In this document: positions 32,196 through 42,425 of the stretch, in pieces | How positions within the stretch are numbered: the first letter of the stretch is position 1 | Layout of the letters: every line of letters starts with the position of its first letter | Assembly: GCF_038502225.1 (NCBI RefSeq) | Contig: NC_091352.1 | Span: 21,231,216 to 21,295,215 of the forward strand | Reading direction: 5' to 3' | Length of the DNA stretch: 64,000 nucleotides | From: Cherax quadricarinatus | Lineage: Eukaryota; Arthropoda; Malacostraca; Decapoda; Parastacidae | Notes under the pieces: generated by a model | Seen by the model: the letters and a program-made list of their open reading frames with translations, nothing else | What the model was told of the DNA's origin: nothing | Databases searched by the model: none | Position numbers and translations under genes: made by a program

Positions 32196-32539
32196 CTAGA
32201 CAGCGAAGCCATTGAAGATCTATACACAGCTTTAATCATACACAGATGTAAGTGATTACAGGTAATCTATACTAATCGTAACAACTGGTGTCTAAATAAT
32301 TTTCACCTTTCTTATCTTCACTCATGTTTCTTCTCATGCTACATTAAATCTATCTATTATGTACAAATTCCCTATATCTTAACATAACTTATCCTTTACA
32401 ATTTTGTTTCTCCTTGTTATCTGTTGTTTACAGCGATTTCTTACTTTGTTTCTATACATGTCGGTTTATCAGCTCTCTCACTTCCTTCTGTGCTTACACC
32501 AACTGGTATTAACATAAACGTTACTAGTATTTTATGTTT

Positions 32540-32542
<3 letters not shown>

Positions 32543-32612
<70 letters not shown>
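32543..32612. repeat. (TA)n microsatellite
   Basis: Pure TA dinucleotides directly abutting the left end of the MITE at 32613. Confidence 0.97.
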
Positions 32613-32614
<2 letters not shown>

Positions 32615-33002
32615 GTCGTGCCGAATAGGCAGAACTTAAGATCTTGGCTTAAATAGCAACGCTCATCTTGCCATATAGGACAAGTGAAAATTTGTGTATG
32701 CAATAATTTCGCCAAAATCATTCTGAACCTAACGAAAAAAATATATTTCGCTGTGTTTGTTTAGTATTAAATTATTGTAAACAAATCTAAAATATATTTA
32801 GTTGGGTTAAGCTAAAATAAATTGTTCTTGTTATAATAAGGTTAGGTAAGTTTTCTAACATTCTTTTGGTGCAAAATTAAAATTTTTTACATCAACATTA
32901 ATGAAAAAAATGTATCTTTAAACGTATAAGAGAAAATTTTAGAACTGACTTAATTTTAAATGAGTTCTTGCTAATTGGCCAGTTTTGCATATTCGGCACG
33001 AC

Positions 33003-33004
<2 letters not shown>
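32613..33004 (+). mobile_element. 392-bp MITE with 15-bp terminal inverted repeats, copy A
   Basis: It starts ATGTCGTGCCGAATA and ends with the exact reverse complement TATTCGGCACGACAT. The inside is AT-rich and non-coding. Both ends abut (TA)n. Copies B (54978-55346) and C (62636-63027, inverted) are alike and are also embedded in TA repeats. It is non-autonomous, and no matching transposase is in the window. Confidence 0.9.
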
Positions 33005-33066
<62 letters not shown>

Positions 33067-33071
33067 TATAT

Positions 33072-33126
<55 letters not shown>
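33005..33126. repeat. (TA)n microsatellite with small interruptions
   Basis: TA dinucleotides with one ATTGTA interruption, between the MITE and a PLE fragment. Confidence 0.95.
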
Positions 33127-33130
<4 letters not shown>

Positions 33131-33231
33131 CCTTGATAATGTGAGTAGTCACGAAAGCGCTTGGAATTTCTCTATTCTTTCAGAGTGGTTGTTTTGCATA
33201 TTCTGAAATCACCTGTTTACTGTGATCTTAT

Positions 33232-33232
<1 letters not shown>
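33127..33232 (+). mobile_element. PLE terminal fragment with hammerhead motif
   Basis: About 105 bases match the reverse complement of 63105-63215, the end of the PLE that encodes the GIY-YIG protein. The fragment lies between two TA microsatellites, as does the end of the 63-kb copy. Confidence 0.75.
33129..33166 (+). ncRNA. Hammerhead motif of a second PLE family, U3-A8 core
   Basis: Stem I is TTCC/GGAA (4 bp, perfect). The core is TTGATAA (33133-33139). Stem II is TGTGAGTAGTCAC (GTGA/TCAC), then GAA (33153), palindromic stem III AGCGCT, residue T at 33162. Everything fits a type I hammerhead except C3-to-U and G8-to-A, which keep a Watson-Crick pair. The sequence differs from the GAAACGT family apart from the core. 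Confidence 0.62.

Positions 33233-33308
<76 letters not shown>
33232..33308. repeat. (TA)n microsatellite
   Basis: About 76 bases of uninterrupted TA. Confidence 0.97.
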
Positions 33309-33313
<5 letters not shown>

Positions 33314-33360
33314 ACTGAATAATATTTTAAACGATATTTCTTGAATTTAGACCGAATATG

Positions 33361-33617
33361 GCAAATTCCGAATCCTGTGATCCATTGGTGAACAAAGTCC
33401 AAATCTCTCCCAGATTCGATGTATCATGGTTATCATTACAGCCTGTGTGGCTACTTTATAAAATAATAGTAACCAGTCTATAGGTCTTAAAGACATTTCA
33501 AGATGTCTGGCCAAATTCTCATTTCTAACTACACCAGGTCCCAATACTGTAATACAAATTCCGAATCCTGTGATCCATTGGTGAACATAAAGTTCAAATC
33601 TCTCCCAGATTCGATGC
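33361..33617. repeat. Direct repeat of about 60 bp spaced by about 195 bp
   Basis: CAAATTCCGAATCCTGTGAT through CTCCCAGATTCGATG occurs at 33361-33420 and again at 33554-33616 with small changes. The between-part has no coding signal. It could be a two-unit long tandem or a decayed pair of element ends. Confidence 0.8.
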
Positions 33618-34684
33618 TCATAATGGTGAGGTATTCAGTTTCCCATTATTATGAACACAGCTGTAGTCTTGTGGCCTGTACACCTGCTCGTAACTGCGTC
33701 ATCACTATATCCAAAGTAGGAATGAGCAAAAAGGCAGCAAAGTAAATATTTAATATAATTCCTTCACCAAATAGGAATGTAAGTATATGTACAATGTATA
33801 TACATTAAGTACAGTACAACAAACACGTTCGCAAGCAAGAGAGACAGTGAGAACTGTGAGCGAGCAGACTTGAGGTGTGTCTGCCATTGTTACTTCGAGA
33901 GTCACAGATATCGCTTTACAACTTTGGCGGACTTCCTTCTGATTGGCGAGATGAACCGAGCTGTTCAGTATAACAAGTGGGCCTCCCTGTCATACCTTAA
34001 CAGCGGGTTCGCTGGTCGGGAAGGTGTGGGGGGTGTGTGGCATACGTCGTTACGTCGAATAAATGTAACGTACTCATAGAATGCCACACCCATCTTAGGT
34101 GTAATCACCGTTATCAGTTATCTCACCTTCCTCCCACGGAGGACTTCTTTCTAGGTCCCTTCGTCATTGCATGACGGAGTTATTTAGTTCATAAAAAATC
34201 AAGTGATAGGAAGCTATGTTTGTCAAATCATATTCTTTGCTACTTCTCTTCAGTAAGTGCATGTTAAACGCCCAGTTAAAAATATTTTCATTACTCCTTG
34301 CCAATTTGGTGGCAAAAAATGGCATTCAGATGCCATTGTTACAGATGGTGGGTAGGTTAGACCATAGAGACAAAATGATAGGTTGAAGAGTAGGCTGTTG
34401 TTAGTACATTGCTTCGATCTGTGTAGTGTTGTAGCAAATAAATGATTTAATAAATCTCCACACAAAGAGAAGCGATGCCCAGTACAAGCTTCTTACGCAT
34501 CTTGAGTGTTTGTCTGAATTTTTATCTGAAAAGATACGTCATTCAGGATCAACTCTATTGTTAAGTAAGAAACTTGGAGTACGAGGGTACCTCAAAATTA
34601 TTTACAGAGAACAAGGTAAACTATGCTAATCGAGAACTTAATTTTAATATGGGTTTAATACATTAATTATAATGTAATATAATA
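33618..34684. other. Unassigned DNA, no gene
   Basis: Short ORFs at 33503-33745, 33870-34079 and 34250-34465 show no domain or splice context. I see nothing else I can name. Confidence 0.5.
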
Positions 34685-34880
34685 TCTTCATTTACTACAA
34701 GTACAGGCCTAGCTGACATCAGTGACTAACTCCTAGGTATCCATTTTACTGATGGGTAAACAGGAACAGCAGGTGTCTTATGAAAACACGTCCCTAATGT
34801 TTTCCAGCCCTACCGGAGGAGATTCGAAATCTGGACCTCAGTGTGTCAGCTGAGTTCGCTAGCGATCGAGGAACATCCAG
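34685..34880 (-). mobile_element. tRNA-derived SINE, decayed copy
   Basis: TTTACTACAAGTACAGGCCTAGCTGACATC and TACTGATGGGTAAACAG are those of the SINE at 31840-32195. The B box region is damaged (GGAGATTCGAAATC on the plus strand). Confidence 0.65.
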
Positions 34881-35435
34881 TGAAATAACAGAACTTTGTG
34901 CTTCCCTTACATCAAGTGAACTAATACGGAGAACTTTGTGTTGCACTTACATCAAGTGGATTAATTCTCACATTATTTGAAATATGGAGTCTAGGAAAGG
35001 GAAGACATGTAGATACAGCAAATATCAGTGTAGTAAAGCTGGCCTTTGAAAGGTCAACTACACCACAGTATAGCACAGTGATATGTGCTAGATATTACTG
35101 TGCTATAGCTGGCCTTGTTTTGGGATTGCTGTATAATATTGCTATCTACTGTTTCTGTGCTGCAGATATATGTGGCATAGCTGGCCCAGCCATGGGTAGA
35201 GAACGTGTATGAAAGCCCTTGTGAGCGAGACCCACACGGTCACCCACCCAGTTACTGCACAGGTTCGTCATTGCTGATCCTGACAGATTGGAACGCCTCA
35301 CCTTCAGCACAATATCAGATAGCTGAAATGTGGTAATTTATGAGTAACAAAAATAGTCGTGCAATAGCAGGAACTCTGTAATATAATAGTTGTTTAGAGT
35401 TTTGTGATTTTTTAAAGGGTTGAAATACGGCATAT
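34881..35435. other. Unassigned DNA with weak internal duplications
   Basis: GAGAACTTTGTGTTGC-like and ATAGCTGGCC-like words each recur two or three times. No gene was seen. Confidence 0.45.
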
Positions 35436-35439
35436 TTTT

Positions 35440-37730
35440 GTTGATGGTGGTGGTGGTGTTGTTGGTGTTGGTGTTGGTGTTGTTGTTGGTGGTGTTGTTG
35501 GTGGTGGTGTTGTTGGTGGTGGTGTTGTTGTTGGTGGTGGTGGTGGTGGTGGTGGTGGTGGTGGTGGTGGTGTTGTTGGTGGTGTTGTTGGTGGTGGTGT
35601 TGTTGGTGTTGGTGTTGTTGGTGGTGGTGTTGTTGGTGGTGGTGTTGTTGGTGGTGGTGTTGTTGGTGGTGGTGTTGTTGGTGGTGGTGTTGTTGGTGGT
35701 GTTGTTGGTGGTGGTGTTGTTGATGGTGGTGTTGTTGGTGGTGGTGTTGTTGATGGTGGTGGTGGTGTTGTTGATGGTGGTGGTGGTGGTGGTGGTGTTG
35801 TTGATGGTGGTGGTGGTGGTGGTGGTGTTGTTGATGGTGGTGGTGGTGGTGGTGGTGTTGTTGATGGTGGTGGTGGTGGTGGTGGTGTTGTTGATGGTGG
35901 TGGTGGTGGTGGTGGTGTTGTTGATGGTGGTGGTGGTGTTGTTGATGGTGGTGGTGGTGTTGTTGGTGGTGGTGGTGGTGTTGTTGGTGGTGGTGGTGGT
36001 GTTGTTGGTGGTGGTGGTGGTGGTGGTGTTGATGGTGGTGGTGGTGGTGTTGATGGTGGTGGTGGTGGTGGTGTTGTTGATGGTGGTGGTGGTGGTGGTG
36101 GTGTTGTTGATGGTGATGGTGGTGGTGGTGACGTTGTTGTTGATGGTGTTGATGGTGGTGGTGACGTTGTTGTTGATGGTGTTGATGGTGGTGGTGGTGT
36201 TGATGGTGGTGGTGGTGTTCATGGTGGTGGTGGTGTTCATGGTGGTGGTGGTGTTCATGGTGGTGGTGGTGTTCATGGTGGTGGTGGTGTTCATGGTGGT
36301 GGTGTTGATGGTGGTGGTGGTGGTGTTGATGGTGGTGGTGGTGTTGATGGTGGTGGTGGTGGTGTTGATGGTGGTGGTGGTGGTGTTGATGGTGGTGGTG
36401 GTGGTGTTGATGGTGGTGGTGGTGGTGTTGATGGTGGTGGTGGTGGTGTTGATGGTGGTGGTGGTGGTGTTGATGGTGGTGGTGGTGGTGTTGATGGTGG
36501 TGGTGGTGGTGTTGACGTTGGTGGTGGTGGTGTTGACGTTGGTGGTGGTGGTGGTGTTGACGTTGGTGGTGGTGGTGGTGTTGACGTTGGTGGTGGTGGT
36601 GGTGTTGACGTTGGTGGTGGTGGTGGTGTTGACGTTGGTGGTGGTGGTGGTGTTGACGTTGGTGGTGGTGGTGGTGTTGACGTTGGTGGTGGTGGTGGTA
36701 TTGTTGTTGGTGGTGGTGGTGGTATTGTTGTTGGTGCTGCTGGTGGTATTGTTGTTGGTGCTGCTGGTGGTATTGTTGTTGGTGTTGCTGGTGGTATTGT
36801 TGTTGGTGTTGCTGGTGGTATTGTTGTTGGTGTTGCTGGTGGTATTGTTGTTGGTGTTGCTGGTGGTGTTGTTGTTGAGGTTGGTGTTGTTGGCTGTGGT
36901 GGTGATTTTGTTGTTGTTGTTGTTGGTGGTGGTGGAGATTGTTCTCTGTTATTGTTCTTTTTGGTGGTGGTGTCATCGCCATGTTTTTTATTATTGGTTG
37001 TCGTCGTTGTTTTTGTTGGTTGTCAATATTGTTTCTGTTGTTATTAGTGATGGTGTTGTTGGCGGTATTATTGGTGGTGGTGGTGGTGGTGTTCTTGGTG
37101 ATGCTTGTAGTGTTGTTTGTGATTTTAATGGCGATGGTGGTGATGGTGATGTTGGAGGTATTGCTGTTGTCGATGGTATTGATGGTGACGTTGTTGGTGA
37201 TGCTGTTAATGTTGATCTTGTTGGTAGTGCTATTGGTGATTTTATTGGTGATGACTGCAGTACTGTTGATGGTGCTGGTGATCCTGTTGATGTTGCTGCT
37301 GGTGGTGCTTATGGTGGTGTTCTTTGTGTTGATGCCAAAAGTGTTGTTGGTGATTTTATTGGTGATAGTGGTGGTGCCGTTGTTGATGATTTTATTAGTG
37401 ACAGTGGTGGTGCTATTGTTGATGTTCTTGGTAGTGATGCTAGAAGTGTTGTTGGCGATTTTATTGGTGATAGTGGTGGTGCCGTTGTTGGTGATTTTAT
37501 TGGTGACAGTGGTGGTGCTATTGTTGTTCTTCGTGGTGATGCTAGAAGTGTTGGTGATTTTATTGGTGATAGTGGTGGTGCCGTTGGTGATTTTATTGGT
37601 GACAGTAGTGGTACTGTTGTTGGTGTTCATGGTGGTGATATTGGTAGTGTTGTTGATGATTATACTTGTGGTGGTGATATTGGTAGTGTTGTTGATGATT
37701 ATGCTTGTGGTGGTGAGATTGCTGGTGTAA
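35440..37730. repeat. 2.3-kb GGT/GTT trinucleotide array with minisatellite layers
   Basis: It is a nearly pure G/T plus strand. Blocks are GGT runs separated by GTTGTT or GTTGAT, then GTTCATGGT, GTTGACGTTGGT and GGTGCTGCT blocks, grading into mixed NNT codon-like DNA at 36900-37730. Period-3 structure leaves long ORFs on both strands (780 codons of Val/Leu on plus, 771 codons of Asn/Thr then His/Gln on minus). These follow from the repeat. Confidence 0.95.
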
Positions 37731-37799
37731 CTAGGTATTCCCGAAAGGGTGCTTTTGTCTAGTGGCTATTGTTGCGTTAGGGAGTAAATTTACAGTACT

Positions 37800-38085
37800 G
37801 ATGTGACCTGCTAACATGTACCTACTAACATGATGTGACCCACTAACATGTACCTACTAACATGATGCGACCTACTAACATGTACCTACTAACATGATGC
37901 GACCCACTAACAGGTACCTACTAACATGATGCGACCTACTAACATGTACCTACTAACATGATGCGACCTACTAACATGTACCTACTAACATGATGCGACC
38001 TACTAACATGTACCTACTAACATGATGCGACCTACTAACATGTACCTACTAACATGATGCGACCTACTAACATGTACTGGCGCCC
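37800..38085. repeat. 32-bp minisatellite, about nine units
   Basis: The unit is CATGATGCGACCTACTAA plus CATGTACCTACTAA. It is itself built from two variants of CTACTAACATG. Confidence 0.93.
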
Positions 38086-38835
38086 TCTGGCCAAGTTTAC
38101 ATTGACGATTCTCAATTTTTCTTTCTTCCAGTTGGTTTCAAACTTCCAGTACTGGTACCTCTTAGAAGTTGCATACTGATGATGTAGTGAAGGCTGGAAT
38201 TTTTTGGAGAATGTGTTAATATCTTGATTTTATTTTTCCAGTGATGTGATTTTTTTACCCCTGGGTTTAGTGATTGGTTTTATGATAATAAAAATAATAA
38301 TAAAAATATTAATAATTTTAATAATACGCCTTTAGTCTGTGTAGATGCAAATTTGAAAATTAAACCTACATTGTTAATTAATTTGGAATTGTTGCTTTCT
38401 GTGTAATAACTGGAGAACGATTCTTTCGACTAGCTTCAAACCTTACAGTGATGATGTGTCTTGCTCAGCGGAAGATTGTTATTGATTTTGGACTTTAGTA
38501 AAATAAACAAATTATAACTTAACAAATTCTTGTCTATGTGATAACTGGAAAACGCTAATTCTTGTCGTTTTTAATCAATAATCGCTAGTGTCTTGGAATT
38601 TGATTAATTTTACAATTTTTAAGAGTTTGCAAATTTATTGAAAAAACTCAGAAAATGAAATATGAGTTTTGATGCCATTATTTCTGAATGTTCCATCGGA
38701 CAGAGTTGAAACCTACAACGACGATGCATCTCACTTAAAGGAAGCTTTGGATAACTATTGGATTGTGTAGAAGTCAATTTGCTAAGTTTTACATTACGAG
38801 GTGTACGAATTCCACTCTCGTAGAAAAAGTAGAGA

Positions 38836-38877
38836 CCATACCACGGGTGGGGTTTGAACCCCATCCGTGGTATGGTG
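38836..38877. repeat. 42-bp palindrome within a SINE-like repeat
   Basis: ACCATACCACGG and CCGTGGTATGGT flank GTGGGGTTTGAACCCCAT, itself a hairpin resembling a tRNA T-arm. A second hairpin, AAATCGTGACATTACGATTT, follows at 38883. Confidence 0.75.
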
Positions 38878-39183
38878 TGTTTGAAATCGTGACATTACGA
38901 TTTCACGAGTCAAAAAGTACAGGATTGTAGCGAATTTAAGAACCTTGTCAGTTTTCTAAACCATTTATCACATATTAAATTACGAATCACTGAATTTTGG
39001 GTAATTACTGGGGAATGTCTCTTCCGGTTGGCATCAGTCTTGCAGTGTGGGGGATTTTTTATCAAAGAAAAACTTAGCACTGTTTTTGGGGTTTCTAAGG
39101 ATAAATTTGTAATCTAAATTGTTGGACATTCAGCACCTGAACCAGTAAACAGCGGGTTGGTAGGTAAGACACATAGGCAACAG

Positions 39184-39229
39184 TATTCCGAAACGTTTCG
39201 CCTACACAGTAGGCTTCTTCAGTCGAATA
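39184..39229 (-). ncRNA. Hammerhead ribozyme motif, canonical, minus arm
   Basis: This is the exact reverse complement of 39475-39520, with the same core CTGAAGA (39222-39216) and stems. The two arms could also pair with each other in one transcript, which would compete with ribozyme folding. Confidence 0.75.
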
Positions 39230-39474
39230 CAGAAAGTAGGCAGGAACAGTAGAGATGTGAAGACGATGTAATCAGTCCATCACCCTTGAAGTCGTAGAAT
39301 TTGAGGTTGTCAGTCCCTCGGCCTGGAGACGTTCAGTTCTATAGTCAGATAGTTCCTGACTATGGAACTGAACTTCTCCAGGCTGAGGGACTGACAACCT
39401 CAAATTCTACGACTTCAAGGGTGATGGACTGATTACATCGTCTTCACATCTCTACTGTTCCTGCCTACTTTCTG

Positions 39475-39520
39475 TATTCGACTGAAGAAGCCTACTGTGT
39501 AGGCGAAACGTTTCGGAATA
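39475..39520 (+). ncRNA. Hammerhead ribozyme motif, canonical, best copy in the window
   Basis: Stem I 5' arm TATTCGA (39475-39481) pairs with TCGGAATA (39513-39520), seven pairs with one bulged G. The core is CTGAAGA (39482-39488). Stem II is AGCCTACTGTGTAGGC (6 bp), GAA at 39505-39507, stem III ACGT (39508-39511). The cleavage residue is T39512. All invariant bases are present. The four-base self-complementary stem III suggests a dimeric active form, as known for some PLE and satellite hammerheads. In monomer units the next ribozyme would lie in a neighbouring copy. Confidence 0.78.
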
Positions 39521-39789
39521 AAGTTGCCTAACTGTTGCCTATGTGTCTTACCTACCAACCTGTCGGTATTGTATACCATTTTGATGTTCAAACAGCGGGT
39601 TACTGTACTTAGAGAAAAGTTAGAGTTCTTTTCGATCTTCATAGATGCCAATTTTTAAACTATTAAAGTTATTGAGATAATTTAAATACGCGTTTTCTTG
39701 CATTACTTTGCCATTGCATCATTCGATCGGCTTCAAACCTTTCAACACTGATAATTTAACCATGCAACTTTTAAACAGCTTCAAGTTTG

Positions 39790-40036
39790 AAGTTTTAAAC
39801 CTTGAAAGCTAATGATAATAATGATACTACTACTACTAATAATAATATAGATGTGCTAAACCTGTAAGGGTCCTACAACTCCGGGGGGATGTAAGACAAT
39901 CAGATTTGATCCAAGGAAGAAAAATGTAGCTCCAGTTCCTGAATCTAGAGACACCGGCATCACGGCACCTCTCCCCCCCCCCTCCCCTTCGTGACTAATA
40001 TGAACAGAGACAAAAATGCCACCACATAATAATAAC

Positions 40037-40100
<64 letters not shown>

Positions 40101-40105
40101 TTTTG
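39790..40105 (-). mobile_element. SINE-like repeat flanked by AAT runs
   Basis: AACCTGTAAGGGTCCTACAA and TTTGATCCAAGGAAG belong to a dispersed family also seen at 45120 (minus), 62275 (minus), 43820 (plus) and 44960 (plus). ATAATAATA tracts border it, with a long (AAT)n at 40024-40100. Confidence 0.6.
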
Positions 40106-40560
40106 TTAATAAAGAGCTTTGTATTTACGGATTACCGAAATTAAATTAAATGTATAATTGTTAACAGTATTACGAAGAGCAAATATAAATTTGAAAATTA
40201 AATTTCGTTAATGCTGCTGTTATGTATTTACATTTGTCGGGCGCTTTTGTTATTTTATTTTATTTGTCTTTGCTTGGCGTTTTAATTTTCTGTTTGTTTT
40301 TGCCTCTGGCTGGGAAAACTATCATGTCCTTTGTATTGTGTTTATTTTGTTAGTCGAGTGTTGTAGGTCGCATCCTGGAAAAGAATTGAAATGCAAATGT
40401 GAAGGACAATTCCAGACCTGCGGGAAGTCGTATTCTGAGAATGGTGACAATGTGCAGTAAAACTAGTCTTGGTGAAAGTGTTCAATTATTGTATCTGCTC
40501 GCTGCTGTGTTCAAATAATGTTACTTATAGAGTTTTGTCCAGACTTGCTTTATGGGGTTA
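40106..40560. other. Unassigned AT-rich DNA
   Basis: No gene, repeat array or element end was recognised. Confidence 0.5.
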
Positions 40561-40564
40561 AGAG

Positions 40565-42425
40565 GCATATTTGATTTGTCGCCTGGGGAAGAATACCTAT
40601 ACAGACTTGCTGCCTTGGGAAGAATGTTTATACAGACTTGGTGCCTGGCGAAGAATGTCTATACAGACTTGCTGCCTGGGGAAGAATGTTTATACTGACT
40701 TGCTGCCTGGGGAAGAATGTTTATACAGACTTGCTGACTGGGGAAGAATGTTTATACAGACTTGCTGACTGGGGAAGAATGTTTATACAGACTTGGTGCC
40801 TTGGGAAGAATGTCTATACAGACTTGCTGCCTGGGGAAGAATGTCTATACAGACTTGCTGCCTGGGGAAGAATGTCTATACAGACTTTCTGCCTGGGGAA
40901 GAATGTCTATACAGACTTTCTGCCTGGGGAAGAATGTCTATACAGACTTTCTGCCTGGGGAAGAATGTCTATACAGACTTGCTGCCTGGGGAAGAATGTC
41001 TATACAGACTTGCTGCCTGGTGAAGAATGCCTATTCAGACTTGCTGCCTGGGGAAGAATGTCTATACAGACTTGCTGCCTGGGGAAGAATGTCTATACAG
41101 ACTTGCTGCCTGGGGAAGAATGTCTATACAGACTTGCTGCCTGGGGAAGAATGTCTATACAGACTTTCTGCCTGGGGAAGAATGTCTATACAGACTTTCT
41201 GCCTGGGGAAGAATGTCTATACAGACTTTCTGCCTGGGGAAGAATGTCTATACAGACTTGCTTCCTGGTGAAGAATGCTTATACAGACTTGCTGCCTGGT
41301 GAAGAATGTCTATACAGACTTGCTTCCTGGTGAAGAATGTCTATACAGACTTGCTTCCTGGTGAAGAATGTCTATACAGACTTGCTTCCTGGTGAAGAAT
41401 GTCTATACAGACTTGCTGCCTGGGGAAGAATGTTTATACTGACTTGCTGCCTGGGGAAGAATGTTTATACAGACTTGCTGACTGGGGAAGAATGTTTATA
41501 CAGACTTGCTGACTGGGGAAGAATGTTTATACAGACTTGGTGCCTTGGGAAGAATGTCTATACAGACTTGCTGCCTGGGGAAGAATGTCTATACAGACTT
41601 GCTGCCTGGGGAAGAATGTCTATACAGACTTGCTGCCTGGTGAAGAATGCCTATTCAGACTTGCTGCCTGGGGAAGAATGTCTATACAGACTTGCTGCCT
41701 GGGGAAGAATGTCTATACAGACTTTCTGCCTGGGGAAGAATGTCTATACAGACTTTCTGCCTGGGGAAGAATGTCTATACAGACTTTCTGCCTGGGGAAG
41801 AATGTCTATACAGACTTTCTGCCTGGGGAAGAATGTCTATACAGACTTGCTGCCTGGGGAAGAATGTCTATACAGACTTGCTGCCTGGTGAAGAATGCCT
41901 ATTCAGACTTGCTGCCTGGGGAAGAATGTCTATACAGACTTGCTGCCTGGGGAAGAATGTCTATACAGACTTGCTGCCTGGGGAAGAATGTCTATACAGA
42001 CTTGCTGCCTGGGGAAGAATGTCTATACAGACTTTCTGCCTGGGGAAGAATGTCTATACAGACTTTCTGCCTGGGGAAGAATGTCTATACAGACTTTCTG
42101 CCTGGGGAAGAATGTCTATACAGACTTGCTTCCTGGTGAAGAATGCTTATACAGACTTGCTGCCTGGGGAAGAATGTCTATACAGACTTTCTGCCTGGTG
42201 AAGAATGTCTATACAGACTTGCTTCCTGGTGAAGAATGTCTATACAGACTTGCTTCCTGGTGAAGAATGTCTATACAGACTTGCTTCCTGGTGAAGAATG
42301 TCTATACAGACTTGCTGCCTGGTGAAGAATGTCTATACAGACTTGCTGCCTGGGAAAGAATGCCTGTGCAGACTTGCTGCCTGGGAAAGAATGCCTGTGC
42401 AGACTTGCTGCCTGGGAAATGGCTT
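40565..42425. repeat. 31-bp minisatellite, about 60 units, with higher-order repeats
   Basis: The unit is GAAGAATGTCTATACAGACT plus TGCTGCCTGGG. Variants (TTTCTGCC, GCTTCC, TTTATAC, CCTATTCAG) are ordered in blocks. The TGTTTATACT variant at 40687 returns at 41431, exactly 24 units later, and CCTATTCAG variants are spaced by 20 and 8 units. Because 31 is not a multiple of 3, each frame reads the same 31-residue pattern; the ORFs here are artefacts. Confidence 0.96.

Larger units (their letters stand above)
39157..39589. mobile_element. Retrozyme-like element inserted as an inverted dimer, with 12-bp target duplication
   Basis: The direct repeat AAACAGCGGGTT at 39147-39158 and 39590-39601 marks an insertion. 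Inside is a palindrome with arms of about 190 bp meeting near 39350 (GTTCAGTTCTATAGTCAG against CTGACTATGGAACTGAAC). Each arm holds a hammerhead (39184-39229 minus, 39475-39520 plus). The right arm ends with the family terminus CTGTCGGTATTGTATACCAT; the left arm lacks it, so that arm is truncated. PLEs are known for partial inverted copies and variable target duplications. Confidence 0.85.
38090..39800. repeat. Ancient degenerate tandem repeat, period about 270-330 bp
   Basis: The motif TTCGACTAGCTTCAAACCTT with GATGATGTGTCTTGCTCAG downstream recurs in decayed form near 38130, 38425, 38695, 39025 and 39725. The last gap is normal only after subtracting the 432-bp insert at 39157-39589. A related stretch lies at 57320-57600. 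No coding pattern was seen. Confidence 0.6.

Noticed and set aside
35315..37762. Two overlapping antisense ORFs of more than 770 codons (His/Gln-rich on minus, Val/Leu-rich on plus) suggesting giant proteins
   Set aside because: Both follow from period-3 GGT/GTT repeats that lack stop codons in several frames. There is no domain, splice context or unique segment with protein-like variation.
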